From: Polynucleobacter sp. UK-Kesae-W10
GTDB taxonomy: Bacteria > Pseudomonadota > Gammaproteobacteria > Burkholderiales > Burkholderiaceae
NCBI RefSeq assembly: GCF_018881575.1
Contig: NZ_JACVQB010000001.1
Coordinates: 1,102,986 to 1,166,985 of the forward strand
Direction: 5' to 3'
Length of the DNA stretch: 64,000 bases
The position numbers and the translations under genes were made by a program. Under the pieces are notes generated by a model. It was not told the DNA's origin. It worked only from the letters and a program-made list of their open reading frames with translations, and made no database searches. Below, piece by piece: positions 38,237 through 46,749 of this stretch (within the stretch, counting starts at the first letter, position 1; every line of letters starts with the position of its first letter).

Positions 38237-39235
38237 ATGCCATCACTGAGCAGAATTCAAACGCCCGCACTGGGTAACTCGGGCGCTGAGCTTGGGTTTC
38301 GGAACCGGATCATCAACGGAAACTTTGACGTGTGGCAGCGCGCGACGACCGGCTCTGGAAGTGGATACTTCTTCGTTGCCGATAGATGGCTTTCGTATGG
38401 CTACGGCGGCGCAAACACTACATTCTCGCAGCAGGCCTTCACCATTGGCCAAACCGCGGTGCCAAACAACCCAAAGTATTTCGCTCGCATGGTCTGCACG
38501 AATACACGGCCATACCTTGAGCAGAGACTCGAAGGTCTCGGCGCCTATTCGGGTCAGCAGCTCACCGTGTCACTCTGGGTTAAGTCGCCCGACATCACAG
38601 CCCCGCTGACATACGCGTTCTACTCATACTTCGGGACATCTGGATCTGCCCCCGTTTCAAGCGGAGACATCGCAACAGGAGTCTCATTGTCAAACACCTG
38701 GCAAAAGGTTGTATTCACATACACCGTGCCTTCGATGACCGGCAAAACCATTGCCGGTGGCAACGACTACCTGGGTATCGACTTTGCACCAGCAAGCGGA
38801 ATTGTCGGAACTCTCGATGTTGCCCAAGTGCAAGTGGAGTTTGGCCCATCCGCAAGCCCATTTGACTACCGCCCGTATGGTACTGAGTTGGCTTTGTGTC
38901 AGCGGTACTACTACAAGGTTGGGCCGACTGGTACAGATGGTTTTACTCAACTTGCATTTGCAAACATTACATCCACAACAAACCATGTTGCTTTCCTACC
39001 ATGTCCCCCGATGAGGGCTGCAGCAACAAGTATTGATTATGCGAACATTGGTTTTGTTACTCAATGGGGCGCAGGTGTTACAAGCATCTCTGCATTAACC
39101 CTGCAAAGAAATAACCCTAATGGAGCAACATTATCGGCAACTTTAAGTGGTGCTCTAGGTTCTGTTGGCGGGGTTTCTATATTCCTACAAAACAACAACA
39201 GTGGCGGCTATGTTGCACTTTCTGCGGAGCTTTGA
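38237..39235 (+). CDS. Tail fibre, cassette A, 332 aa
   Basis: Shares with two other fibres an N-terminal FRNRIINGNFDVWQR and a DRWLSYG start of a carbohydrate-binding-like beta-sandwich. They also share a QVQVEFGPSASPFDYRPYG junction with ELALCQRYYYK and a C-terminus ending SAEL. The middle jelly-roll region (about residues 60-200) differs from the others, and the last 100 residues form a distinct tip. Followed two bases later by its small companion gene. Candidate host-receptor binding protein. Confidence 0.85.
   Translation: MPSLSRIQTPALGNSGAELGFRNRIINGNFDVWQRATTGSGSGYFFVADRWLSYGYGGANTTFSQQAFTIGQTAVPNNPKYFARMVCTNTRPYLEQRLEGLGAYSGQQLTVSLWVKSPDITAPLTYAFYSYFGTSGSAPVSSGDIATGVSLSNTWQKVVFTYTVPSMTGKTIAGGNDYLGIDFAPASGIVGTLDVAQVQVEFGPSASPFDYRPYGTELALCQRYYYKVGPTGTDGFTQLAFANITSTTNHVAFLPCPPMRAAATSIDYANIGFVTQWGAGVTSISALTLQRNNPNGATLSATLSGALGSVGGVSIFLQNNNSGGYVALSAEL
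38861..38907 (+). repeat. 47-base tract identical to 41674-41720
   Basis: The DNA coding the FDYRPYGTELALCQRY junction in fibre A is identical over 47 bases to that in fibre C, while the flanking sequence differs. This is the mark of recombination between cassettes at a conserved domain border. Confidence 0.9.
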
Positions 39236-39237
39236 TT

Positions 39238-39411
39238 ATGTATAAAACAATGACCGAAACAATATATGGTGTGACTAAGACGTTTGTTATTCGTGACAAC
39301 GGTAACGGTTCTTTCACTTCATTTTCTGACGACCCCGCCAACACAGACTACCAAGCCTATTTGAAATGGCTGGACGAGGGTAACACGCCTGAGCCAGCAG
39401 ACCAAGCCTAA
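39238..39411 (+). CDS. Fibre companion protein A, 57 aa
   Basis: MYKTMTETIYGVTKTFVIRD... ends DPANTDYQAYLKWLDEGN then TPEPADQA. The NTDYQxYLxWLxEGNxPxPAD tail is shared with the two other companions. Begins two bases after its fibre. Probably a fibre chaperone or cap; mechanism unknown. Confidence 0.8.
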   Translation: MYKTMTETIYGVTKTFVIRDNGNGSFTSFSDDPANTDYQAYLKWLDEGNTPEPADQA

Positions 39412-39429
39412 TCCCACAAACCCCAAAAG

Positions 39430-39452
39430 AGCTCGCTTCGGCGGGCTTTTTT
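39430..39452 (+). terminator. Rho-independent terminator after cassette A
   Basis: AGCTCGC-TTCG-GCGGGCT then TTTTTT. Confidence 0.85.
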
Positions 39453-39465
39453 ATTTGGAGAACGA

Positions 39466-40725
39466 ATGTCCTACGTAGGCGTCCCACCATTCGGACAAAC
39501 AGTCCGCACAGTCACCGAGCAAATCGCTCAGCAAGGCCAGAATATCTTCTACCCAACTGGTGGATATATCCCTGGCTACATTGATGTCGATCTCGACGGC
39601 TCAGGCCTTGGCTCTCAAGACTTCACAGCAACAGATGGACTGAGCGTTACGCTCAACCAAAGCGCTGGTGCAGGTGATCTGTTTAAGTCTGTAGCTTACT
39701 GGCCTGTCGCGATGCAAGACACAATGCGCCGAGCTGAGATCAACGCGATTGTGGGCGCAGGCAACTGGGCTATGCGCAATCGAATCATCAACGGGGATAT
39801 GCGAATTGACCAGCGTTACGCTGGGGCAAGCACAACTAATGGTCAGTACATCCTAGACCGTTGGCAAACAGGCGCTGTGTCTGGTGCTACGCTTACTTCG
39901 CAACAGGTTGCAGACGCTCCCGCAGGATTCCAATACAGTTTTAAACAGACTACAACTGTTTCATCTACTGCCAACGACTACAGTGCAATTTGGCAAGTAG
40001 TTGAAGCAAATAACGGTATTGACTTGGCATGGGGTACTTCAAATGGTCAGTCAGCAACACTTTCGTTTTGGGTAAAGTCAAGCGTAACTGGGCAGCAAAA
40101 CGCTTGCATCATCTATTACGGCCCAACAAACTATTTCTATTTTCCAACATACACAATTAACGCTGCCAACACTTGGCAATATGTTACGGTAACAATCCCA
40201 GCTCCTCCAGCAGCGGCTGGCGCGTTTGCTGCGACATTGAATACTGCATACATCAGTGTGCGACCAGTTGGAGTTTTTAGTTCTGGGTACACAAATACTG
40301 GGGCTGGAAATGCTTGGACTTCTTCGGGGACGTTTAAAGTTACTGGAACGGTAAACCTTGCTAGTACTGCGGGTGCAACAATTCAGTTCACAGGCGTTCA
40401 ACTAGAAAAAGGCTCCTACGCTACGCCGTTTGACTTCCGCCCGTACGGAGCTGAGTTGCAGTTGTGTGAACGCTATTGTCAAAGTGTTTTGTTTAACAAC
40501 TACATTGGTAACGGTTCGGGTTGGTATTGGTCAATGCCAATTAACTTTCAAACAACAATGCGAACAGCCCCTACTTTTAGTGCGTTTTCGGGCGGTAATA
40601 CAAGCAATATTACATACGAAGCAGCTGAGTCTATAGGTGTTCAGGGTTGTAGATACACAATACTTGCATCCGGCCTAAATGCACAAGGTATTGGTCGAAC
40701 AGCACTTGCATCTGCGGAGCTTTAA
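39466..40725 (+). CDS. Tail fibre, cassette B, 419 aa
   Basis: Longest of the three. It has an extra N-terminal attachment domain ([23 protein letters not shown]..., [30 protein letters not shown], residues 1-90) before the shared [18 protein letters not shown] and LDRWQTG. The jelly-roll, [17 protein letters not shown] and SAEL end follow. The N-terminal domain resembles phage fibre adaptors that begin VPPFGQTVR, so B may bind the virion directly while A and C bind through other parts. Confidence 0.87.
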   Translation: MSYVGVPPFGQTVRTVTEQIAQQGQNIFYPTGGYIPGYIDVDLDGSGLGSQDFTATDGLSVTLNQSAGAGDLFKSVAYWPVAMQDTMRRAEINAIVGAGNWAMRNRIINGDMRIDQRYAGASTTNGQYILDRWQTGAVSGATLTSQQVADAPAGFQYSFKQTTTVSSTANDYSAIWQVVEANNGIDLAWGTSNGQSATLSFWVKSSVTGQQNACIIYYGPTNYFYFPTYTINAANTWQYVTVTIPAPPAAAGAFAATLNTAYISVRPVGVFSSGYTNTGAGNAWTSSGTFKVTGTVNLASTAGATIQFTGVQLEKGSYATPFDFRPYGAELQLCERYCQSVLFNNYIGNGSGWYWSMPINFQTTMRTAPTFSAFSGGNTSNITYEAAESIGVQGCRYTILASGLNAQGIGRTALASAEL

Positions 40726-40727
40726 TC

Positions 40728-40892
40728 ATGGAAAACTACAAACAAATATTTGGCTCAACTGGATTGCAAACAGACTGCATCAAACGCATATCTGACGGTG
40801 CAACCATCCCCTTCGACACCGCCAACACCGACTACCAGCAATACCTAGCATGGCTCGCAGAAGGCAATCAACCCCTCCCCGCAGACGCTTAA
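40728..40892 (+). CDS. Fibre companion protein B, 54 aa
   Basis: [20 protein letters not shown]... with the shared [18 protein letters not shown] tail. Starts two bases after fibre B through the same junction sequence as in cassette A. Confidence 0.78.
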   Translation: MENYKQIFGSTGLQTDCIKRISDGATIPFDTANTDYQQYLAWLAEGNQPLPADA

Positions 40893-40910
40893 TCGTCCTC
40901 ACATCAAATG

Positions 40911-40932
40911 ACCCGCTTCGGCGGGTTTTTCT
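40911..40932 (+). terminator. Rho-independent terminator after cassette B
   Basis: ACCCGC-TTCG-GCGGGT then TTTTTC. Confidence 0.85.
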
Positions 40933-40947
40933 TTTTCCGGAGTACAC

Positions 40948-42042
40948 ATGACAAAAGCAAGAGACCTTGCAAACTTAGGCGCGATTGCGTCCAGCGGGAT
41001 TGGGTTCCGTAATCGAATCATCAATGGTGCGATGATGATTGACCAGCGTTACTCTGGTGGTCCGTACCTTGCCGCAGGGAATGGCATCTATCTGGTTGAC
41101 CGTTGGCGCACGATTTCCACCATCGCCAACAAAATGACCTATCAACAGAACCAGGGAAGCCTAACGCCACCCACAGGGTTCACTGCTTACCTCGGCATGA
41201 CTGCTACAACGGCAGACTCAAGCGGCACTGGCTGGTGGGGCGTAGAACAAGGCATCGAAGGCTTGAACCTTTCCGACTTGGCCTACGGTACGTCCTATGC
41301 TCAAACAGTCACTGTGAGCTTCTGGGCTCGAGCAAGCATTGCTGGCACGTACTCGTTCAGCCTGTTCAGCAACAACGGCAGCACAACGCGGTCGATTGTC
41401 CAGACATACACGATCAACTCAGCCAACACTTGGGAATACAAGACGCTGACGTTTGTTGGCGACACGTCGACAACGATGTACACGAACACAAACCAAGGCA
41501 TTGCTGCACGCTGGGATTTGGGCACTAACGCTGGCGCAACCACGTCAACACTCGGGCAGTGGATTACTGGCAACTACATGCGGGCCACGGGTTCGGTGAA
41601 CTGGATTGCAACGGCGAATGCAACGTTCCAAATCACAGGCGTCCAACTAGAAAAAGGCTCAACAGCAACGAGCTTTGACTACCGCCCGTATGGTACTGAG
41701 TTGGCTTTGTGTCAGCGGTATTACCAAAGGTGGTCAAGCACTAACGGCTCCTATTTGTCTATTGGAAGTGGCAACTGCATAACAGCGGGAACCATAAACC
41801 GATGGGGATTCCCACTTAGCATAAATCTTAGAACATCTCCAACAATCAACTTAGTTAATTGTGTTGGATGGGACGGAAACGTTGGTGGAGCAGCTTCTGT
41901 TGCCATAAATTACTCATCAACCAACAATATTGACATTGATGTAACAACTTCTAGTATGACCGTTGGCTTGGGACATATGGCTAAACTTCTTATTAATGGT
42001 GCAACAGGCGGATATATTGAAACAGTGGGGACTGAACTATGA
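40948..42042 (+). CDS. Tail fibre, cassette C, 364 aa
   Basis: Opens TKARDLANLGAIASSGIGFRNRIINGAMMI, a common fibre start (KxRDLANLG). The carbohydrate-binding-like domain follows (LVDRWRTIS, VEQGIEGLNLSDLAYGT), then QLEKGSTATSFDYRPYG and a divergent tip ending GTEL. It shares 47 identical bases with cassette A. The stop overlaps the start of its companion gene. Confidence 0.87.
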   Translation: MTKARDLANLGAIASSGIGFRNRIINGAMMIDQRYSGGPYLAAGNGIYLVDRWRTISTIANKMTYQQNQGSLTPPTGFTAYLGMTATTADSSGTGWWGVEQGIEGLNLSDLAYGTSYAQTVTVSFWARASIAGTYSFSLFSNNGSTTRSIVQTYTINSANTWEYKTLTFVGDTSTTMYTNTNQGIAARWDLGTNAGATTSTLGQWITGNYMRATGSVNWIATANATFQITGVQLEKGSTATSFDYRPYGTELALCQRYYQRWSSTNGSYLSIGSGNCITAGTINRWGFPLSINLRTSPTINLVNCVGWDGNVGGAASVAINYSSTNNIDIDVTTSSMTVGLGHMAKLLINGATGGYIETVGTEL

Positions 42043-42236
42043 TTAAAAGTGCAAAACTCTGCATAGACAACTTAAGTGGTGGTGTTGTGTCTATCCTTTT
42101 AACTGATGAAAATGAAAAAACACTTTGCGCCCCTGTTGATTCAGGAAACACAGATTACCAAGCCTATTTGAAATGGCTGGAAGAGGGTAATACTCCAGAA
42201 CCAGCCGATGAAGTTCCTGTTCAGGCAGCAGCTTAA
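42039..42236 (+). CDS. Fibre companion protein C, 65 aa
   Basis: MIKSAKLCIDNLSGGVVSILL... then SGNTDYQAYLKWLEEGNTP and an added VPVQAAA. The conserved tail is nearly identical in protein and DNA to companion A, whereas the first halves are unrelated. Confidence 0.82.
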   Translation: MIKSAKLCIDNLSGGVVSILLTDENEKTLCAPVDSGNTDYQAYLKWLEEGNTPEPADEVPVQAAA

Positions 42237-42272
42237 ACAATTTGTTGCATAACCATTGCAAGTGGTTACAAT
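42236..42272 (+). promoter_or_regulatory. Promoter and operator between fibres and the 42316 unit
   Basis: Operator AACAATTTGTT (42236-42246) overlaps -35 TTGCAT (42245-42250). A 16-base spacer leads to -10 TACAAT (42267-42272). The first operator-bearing promoter inside the late region; it would give independent control to the 42316 and metallophosphoesterase genes. Confidence 0.65.
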
Positions 42273-42315
42273 CGGTGTTTTGCACAAGACTTGTAATCAT
42301 TTGTAAGGTCGATAT

Positions 42316-42498
42316 GTGATATCCATCAAGCTCGAAACTGAAGACTTCAATCTTGTGATTGATGCTCTAAACTACCAGCAAGCACAACTTGCTCGAATTG
42401 CTAAAGAGGTCCACTTGCAGGGCTCTTTGCAAAACAATCAACAGTCAGCGGTCAATCCGCCAGGCGATCAGTTGCCACTCGACACGCCAAAACCATAA
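42316..42498 (+). CDS. Hypothetical small protein, 60 aa
   Basis: GTG start with AAGG upstream. ISIKLETEDFNLVIDALNYQQAQLARIAKEV resembles small phage proteins with a single helix hairpin, then a Gln/Pro-rich tail. Followed by a terminator. Confidence 0.68.
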   Translation: MISIKLETEDFNLVIDALNYQQAQLARIAKEVHLQGSLQNNQQSAVNPPGDQLPLDTPKP

Positions 42499-42504
42499 CC
42501 TATT

Positions 42505-42526
42505 GCCCTCTTCGGAGGGCGTTTTT
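42505..42526 (+). terminator. Rho-independent terminator
   Basis: GCCCTC-TTCG-GAGGGC followed by GTTTTTC, after the 42316 gene. Confidence 0.83.
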
Positions 42527-42564
42527 CTTATTGGTCGGCGCTTGCAGCTGACAGAAAGCAGTAC

Positions 42565-43902
42565 ATGGCAGTTGCATCATGCACAGATACCGAATTCATG
42601 GAGCTGTTCAAGCAGCTTGGTAGTCCGCAAAAGATTGCGAATGAGTTGGGTGTCAATATTCGTAGCGTTCACTCTCGCCGCGCAAATATCGAAACAAAGT
42701 ATGGGGTTAAGTTGTCCACTTGGGATGCGCCTCAGCACTCCATTCGTGAGGCGGCTGAAGTTCCCATGTCAGAAGATTCCTCTAAGTTCATGGAGCATTG
42801 GGGGCCTGAGGAGTGCGTTGCAGAGCTGCGCCGCATTGCCAAGATCGACGAAGACAAGGTTGTTACACGTAACTACTTTCGCACGCACAGCAAGATCTCA
42901 GAGAGCACATGGAACCGTTATTACGGGACCTTCGAAGAGTTCAAGCGCCAAGCGAACATCACGCTCTCGCGCCAGCAGCACCAGCATGAGCGCCACATCG
43001 CCAAGCATGCTTCGGTAGATCATTATCGCCGCATGAACATTGATCGCCAAGACTGGGATCAAAAGTACATTCGTGAGAACAGTAAACGCTTCAAGACCAT
43101 CCTAGTCGCATCGGACCTGCATGACATTGAGATTGACCCCTTCTACCTCCGAGTGCTCATCGACACCGCTCGTCGCGTCCAGCCCGATGTCATCAGCCTC
43201 GTCGGGGACATCTTCGACTTGCCCGAGTTCGGAAAGTACGGCGTCGATCCGCGGGAGTGGGACGTCGTAGGTCGCATCCGATTCGCCCATGACAACATTC
43301 TTGGACCCTTGCGCGAAGCCTGCCCAGATGTCCAAATCGACTTCATTGAAGGCAATCACGAAGCCCGCCTGTTGCGCCAGCTGGCTGACGCCACTCCGGC
43401 ACTGCGTGCGGTTCTTTCTGACCTGCATGGGTTTACCGTATCCCGCCTGTTTGGCCTAGATCAGTTCGAAATCAACTACATCGCAAAGGCTGACCTTGGC
43501 TCCTTTACTAAACGCGACTTCAGCAAAGAGCTTGCGACCAACTACAAGATCTACTGGGACACAGTACTGTGCCACCACTTCCCCCACGCGCGAAACATGG
43601 GACTACCGGGTGTCAATGGGCACCATCACAAGCACATTGTTTGGAGTGAGTTCAATCCGATATACGGTGCCTACGAATGGCATCAACTCGGCTCGGGTCA
43701 TAAGCGCTCGGCATCGTACTGCGAAGGCGAGAAATGGCACAACGGTTTCGCGCTGATCAACGTCGACACGCACACGCGCTCGACTACCTTTGATTACATC
43801 AGCGTAACGGACTTTGCTGTGTCTGGTGGCAAGTTCTACTACCGTGCTGACAACGAGCTGGACGCATCGGTCCCAGCAAGCATTCTTCAAGAGAAAAAAT
43901 AA
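42565..43902 (+). CDS. Calcineurin-like metallophosphoesterase with N-terminal HTH
   Basis: 445 residues. The N-terminal 60 residues (FMELFKQLGSPQKIANELGVNIRSVHSRRANIE) form a helix-turn-helix, followed by a second helical segment. The phosphoesterase core from about residue 180 shows SDLHDIEID, VGDIFD, EGNHEARL, CHHFPHA and NGHHHK, a full dinuclear-metal set. Similar proteins occur among phage late genes. Substrate unknown; the DNA-binding head suggests nucleic-acid work. It is the second metallophosphoesterase of the window. Confidence 0.87.
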   Translation: MAVASCTDTEFMELFKQLGSPQKIANELGVNIRSVHSRRANIETKYGVKLSTWDAPQHSIREAAEVPMSEDSSKFMEHWGPEECVAELRRIAKIDEDKVVTRNYFRTHSKISESTWNRYYGTFEEFKRQANITLSRQQHQHERHIAKHASVDHYRRMNIDRQDWDQKYIRENSKRFKTILVASDLHDIEIDPFYLRVLIDTARRVQPDVISLVGDIFDLPEFGKYGVDPREWDVVGRIRFAHDNILGPLREACPDVQIDFIEGNHEARLLRQLADATPALRAVLSDLHGFTVSRLFGLDQFEINYIAKADLGSFTKRDFSKELATNYKIYWDTVLCHHFPHARNMGLPGVNGHHHKHIVWSEFNPIYGAYEWHQLGSGHKRSASYCEGEKWHNGFALINVDTHTRSTTFDYISVTDFAVSGGKFYYRADNELDASVPASILQEKK

Positions 43903-45527
43903 TGGCATCTATCGACATCAACACCTTTGACGGCATGCAGCCGGTGCTCGACCCTTTGTTGCTGCCCGTCGGCAAAGCTGTGATGGCTCAGAACGTCATT
44001 CTAAATAGTGGCACGCTCAAGCCATTGCTTGGCACGACTACATTGAAGTCACTCACCAAGACCAATCCTAAAACGATTTGGCGCTATGGCTTGTCTAGTA
44101 ACGAAAATGAATACTGGCTTGAGTTCTTGAATGACACTGATGTGATCAATTCTCCTATTCCCAATGATCAGTGGGGCAGGGCATACTGGACCGATGGTAT
44201 CAAGCCGCAATATGGCGTCAACAGCACTATCATTTCCGGAAGCTCATACCCAGGCACCAGTTATGACTTGGGACTGCCTGCGCCATCGAATACGCCAGCC
44301 CTAACAGGCAGTGTGCCAAGTGTCGCAGCACTGGGCGAGACGCGCACCTACGTGGAGACGTTTGTCAGCGCCTATGGCGAGGAAGGCCCTCCATCTGCCG
44401 CAGCTACTCCAACAACCATTGATGCTGGCCAGCCAGTCTATGTGAGCAACTTGTCAACTGTGCCATCAGGCGCGTACAACATTGCCACGCGCCGCCTGTA
44501 TCGCTCATCGACCGTGGGCAGCGCAGCGCAATTTCAGTTTGTCGTTGAGCTTCCCATCGCACAAACGACCTACACCGACACTATTTTGCAAGCCAACTTG
44601 GGTGAGGTGCTGCCAAGCGAAAATTGGATTGCGCCGCCTGATGGTCTTAAGGGTCTGAAGATAGTTTCAAGCGGTGCGGCCGTTGGATTCATGGACAACG
44701 TCGTGTACATGTCTGAGCCCAATTTGCCTCACGCTTGGCCAAATAAATACCCCATCGATTTTCCGATTGTGGCCGTAGGCTCATTCCAGCAAACGGTGAT
44801 TGCTGTTACCACCTCATTCCCATTTGCCTTGTATGGCGCAGACCCGGCCGCCATGAGTCCAGCACGATTAGAGCTTGCACAAGCTTGCGTCTCCAAGACT
44901 TCATTGGTTGAGACTGGAGATGGCATTTTGTATGCCTCGCCTGATGGCTTGGTGAGTATTGGCGCCTCGGGCATGTCGGTCATTACTGAGCAGTTCGCAA
45001 CTCGTGAAGAGTGGCAGCAACTTAACCCTGCATCATTTCACGCATTTGTCTATGACCGACGCTACATTGCGTTTTTCACTCGCGCCGATGGATCTCGTGG
45101 CACGCTGATTTTGAACATGAGCGGCAATGGTCCATTTTGGACTGTGAGCGATCTCAATGCAGCAACCGAGGTCACCGCAGCCTATTCAGATAATCGCTCT
45201 GACACGCTGTACATGGCGCAAGGCGGAAACATTGTGCGCTTTAACCATGGGTCGCCATTGAGCTACTTGTGGTCCAGTCGCATCTACCGCATGGCATCAC
45301 CATTAAGCATGGGATGGGCATCAGTCAATGCCAAAGCCTATCCAGTGACGCTCAATATCTATGCCGATGGCACACTTTCGGATACTCGTAGCGTAGAAGA
45401 CAGCAGCCCATTTCGATTGAGCAGCGGGTTCTTGGCCACTGATTGGCAGCCAGAATTATCTGGATCAAACGAAATCACGCGCGTGCGCATTGCAACTAGC
45501 ATGCAAGAACTGAAGACATTGCCATGA
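43902..45527 (+). CDS. Tail structural protein, beta-propeller/nozzle-like, 541 aa
   Basis: Begins IDINTFDGMQPVLDPLLLPVGKAVMAQNVIL, the usual start of podovirus nozzle or stabilisation proteins (F-x-G-x-x-P.....A..A.N). It contains TRTYVETFVSAYGEEGPPSAAA (FN3-like) and beta-rich blades (VVYMSEPNLPHAWP, YASPDGLVSIGASG). Probably closes the short tail below the adaptor. Confidence 0.82.
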   Translation: MASIDINTFDGMQPVLDPLLLPVGKAVMAQNVILNSGTLKPLLGTTTLKSLTKTNPKTIWRYGLSSNENEYWLEFLNDTDVINSPIPNDQWGRAYWTDGIKPQYGVNSTIISGSSYPGTSYDLGLPAPSNTPALTGSVPSVAALGETRTYVETFVSAYGEEGPPSAAATPTTIDAGQPVYVSNLSTVPSGAYNIATRRLYRSSTVGSAAQFQFVVELPIAQTTYTDTILQANLGEVLPSENWIAPPDGLKGLKIVSSGAAVGFMDNVVYMSEPNLPHAWPNKYPIDFPIVAVGSFQQTVIAVTTSFPFALYGADPAAMSPARLELAQACVSKTSLVETGDGILYASPDGLVSIGASGMSVITEQFATREEWQQLNPASFHAFVYDRRYIAFFTRADGSRGTLILNMSGNGPFWTVSDLNAATEVTAAYSDNRSDTLYMAQGGNIVRFNHGSPLSYLWSSRIYRMASPLSMGWASVNAKAYPVTLNIYADGTLSDTRSVEDSSPFRLSSGFLATDWQPELSGSNEITRVRIATSMQELKTLP

Positions 45528-46471
45528 GTTTGACCAAGGTCCCATCGATTCCACTGCCAACAGCAAACAATCTGCTGGCAGTATCACAAGCCATCAAGGG
45601 CATCTTAGATGTGCGAGAGGGTTACGTTGGTGACCCGATGGATCAGAACGTTACCTACCGAGACCTAGTGAACTCTGGCATTGCCCAGACAACTCAGGCC
45701 GCGGTAAGTGGCATCTCTACGCTTCCTCAGATCGAAGTCCCAGGCCTAGTGAATGGGTACAACCCTGCAACTGACGAGACTGTGCCGCCTCAGCCGCAGC
45801 ATGTGCTCGTCACCTCCGGAACGACGCTGGTCAAAGTCAAATGGGACTTGGGTCAGTACCCCAATCACTCCTACACTGAAGTCTGGCGTGGATTGACAAA
45901 TGCTATTGGCAGCGCGACTTTAATTGGAAAATCTGATACGCAGTACTACGTTGATGACTTAGGCCACGATGGCTTGACTTTGTACTACTACTGGGTGCGC
46001 TTTGTGTCCATGGCCGACATTTTTGGGCCATACAACACCACCGATGGTATTGCACCAACAACCGGCTTGATTGATCATGCGGACATCGCTTTTTTGGATG
46101 CAGCCAATATCACCGTTGGCCACCTGTCTGCCGATAGGATTGCGACCGGTTCGATTGATGCCAAGATTGCCAACCTAGACACGGCCGTGATTACCAGCGG
46201 AACTTTTGGTACAGCGCGCATTGGCGATGCAACGATCACCACCGCCAAAATTGCCAGCACATTGCAATCAACCAACTACAGCGCTGGCGCAGCGGGATGG
46301 AAAATCTCCAAAGCTGGCGACATGGAATTAAACAGCGCAACATTTCGGGGAACGCTAGATGTGCGTAGCGGAAATTCTGGTGCACACATGACTATTGCCA
46401 ATACTGTGATCAAAGTATTCGATGCCACCAACAGCTTTCCGCGCGTGCAACTTGGAGACTTGAACGCATGA
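45524..46471 (+). CDS. Tail-tip protein with FN3 and DUF1983-like ends, 315 aa
   Basis: The N-terminal half has PQPQHVLVTSGTTLVKVKWDLGQYPNHSYTEVWRG, an FN3-type domain. The C-terminal half has VGHLSADRIATGSIDAKIANLDTA and WKISKAGDMELNSATFRGTLDVRSG, as in the C-terminal parts of siphovirus J-type tip proteins. It links tail tip and adhesin. Confidence 0.8.
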   Translation: MSLTKVPSIPLPTANNLLAVSQAIKGILDVREGYVGDPMDQNVTYRDLVNSGIAQTTQAAVSGISTLPQIEVPGLVNGYNPATDETVPPQPQHVLVTSGTTLVKVKWDLGQYPNHSYTEVWRGLTNAIGSATLIGKSDTQYYVDDLGHDGLTLYYYWVRFVSMADIFGPYNTTDGIAPTTGLIDHADIAFLDAANITVGHLSADRIATGSIDAKIANLDTAVITSGTFGTARIGDATITTAKIASTLQSTNYSAGAAGWKISKAGDMELNSATFRGTLDVRSGNSGAHMTIANTVIKVFDATNSFPRVQLGDLNA

Positions 46472-46749
46472 CGTTTGGCATTCTTGTCAAAGGACCAGCA
46501 GGTCAAACTTGGATGGACAGCACGCTCATCACATGGAATATGGTCGAGGTGTTTACGGTCAATGCAGGAGACTCCATCACCAAGACCTATGATTCACTGG
46601 CAGGCCGAGAGTTCATGGCCATTCAGATTCCATTGGAAGTTCCCAAAGTGGATAGCTACACCTATGAAAAAACCATTGTCGTTGCAGGCAATCAGGTCAG
46701 CGTCTACGGTGGAAATCAAATCGCAGAAATCGTGGTGCTTTGCCGATGA
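46468..46749 (+). CDS. Small tail-tip-associated protein, 93 aa
   Basis: MTFGILVKGPAGQTWMDSTLITWNMVEVF..., beta-rich. Its start overlaps the previous stop and its end overlaps the next gene. The family often follows J-like C-terminal proteins. Function unknown. Confidence 0.72.
   Translation: MTFGILVKGPAGQTWMDSTLITWNMVEVFTVNAGDSITKTYDSLAGREFMAIQIPLEVPKVDSYTYEKTIVVAGNQVSVYGGNQIAEIVVLCR

Noticed and set aside
36858..42236. Diversity-generating retroelement acting on the fibre tips
   Set aside because: No reverse transcriptase, no template repeat with adenine-biased differences and no Avd-like gene is visible. The shared tracts are explained better by homologous recombination.
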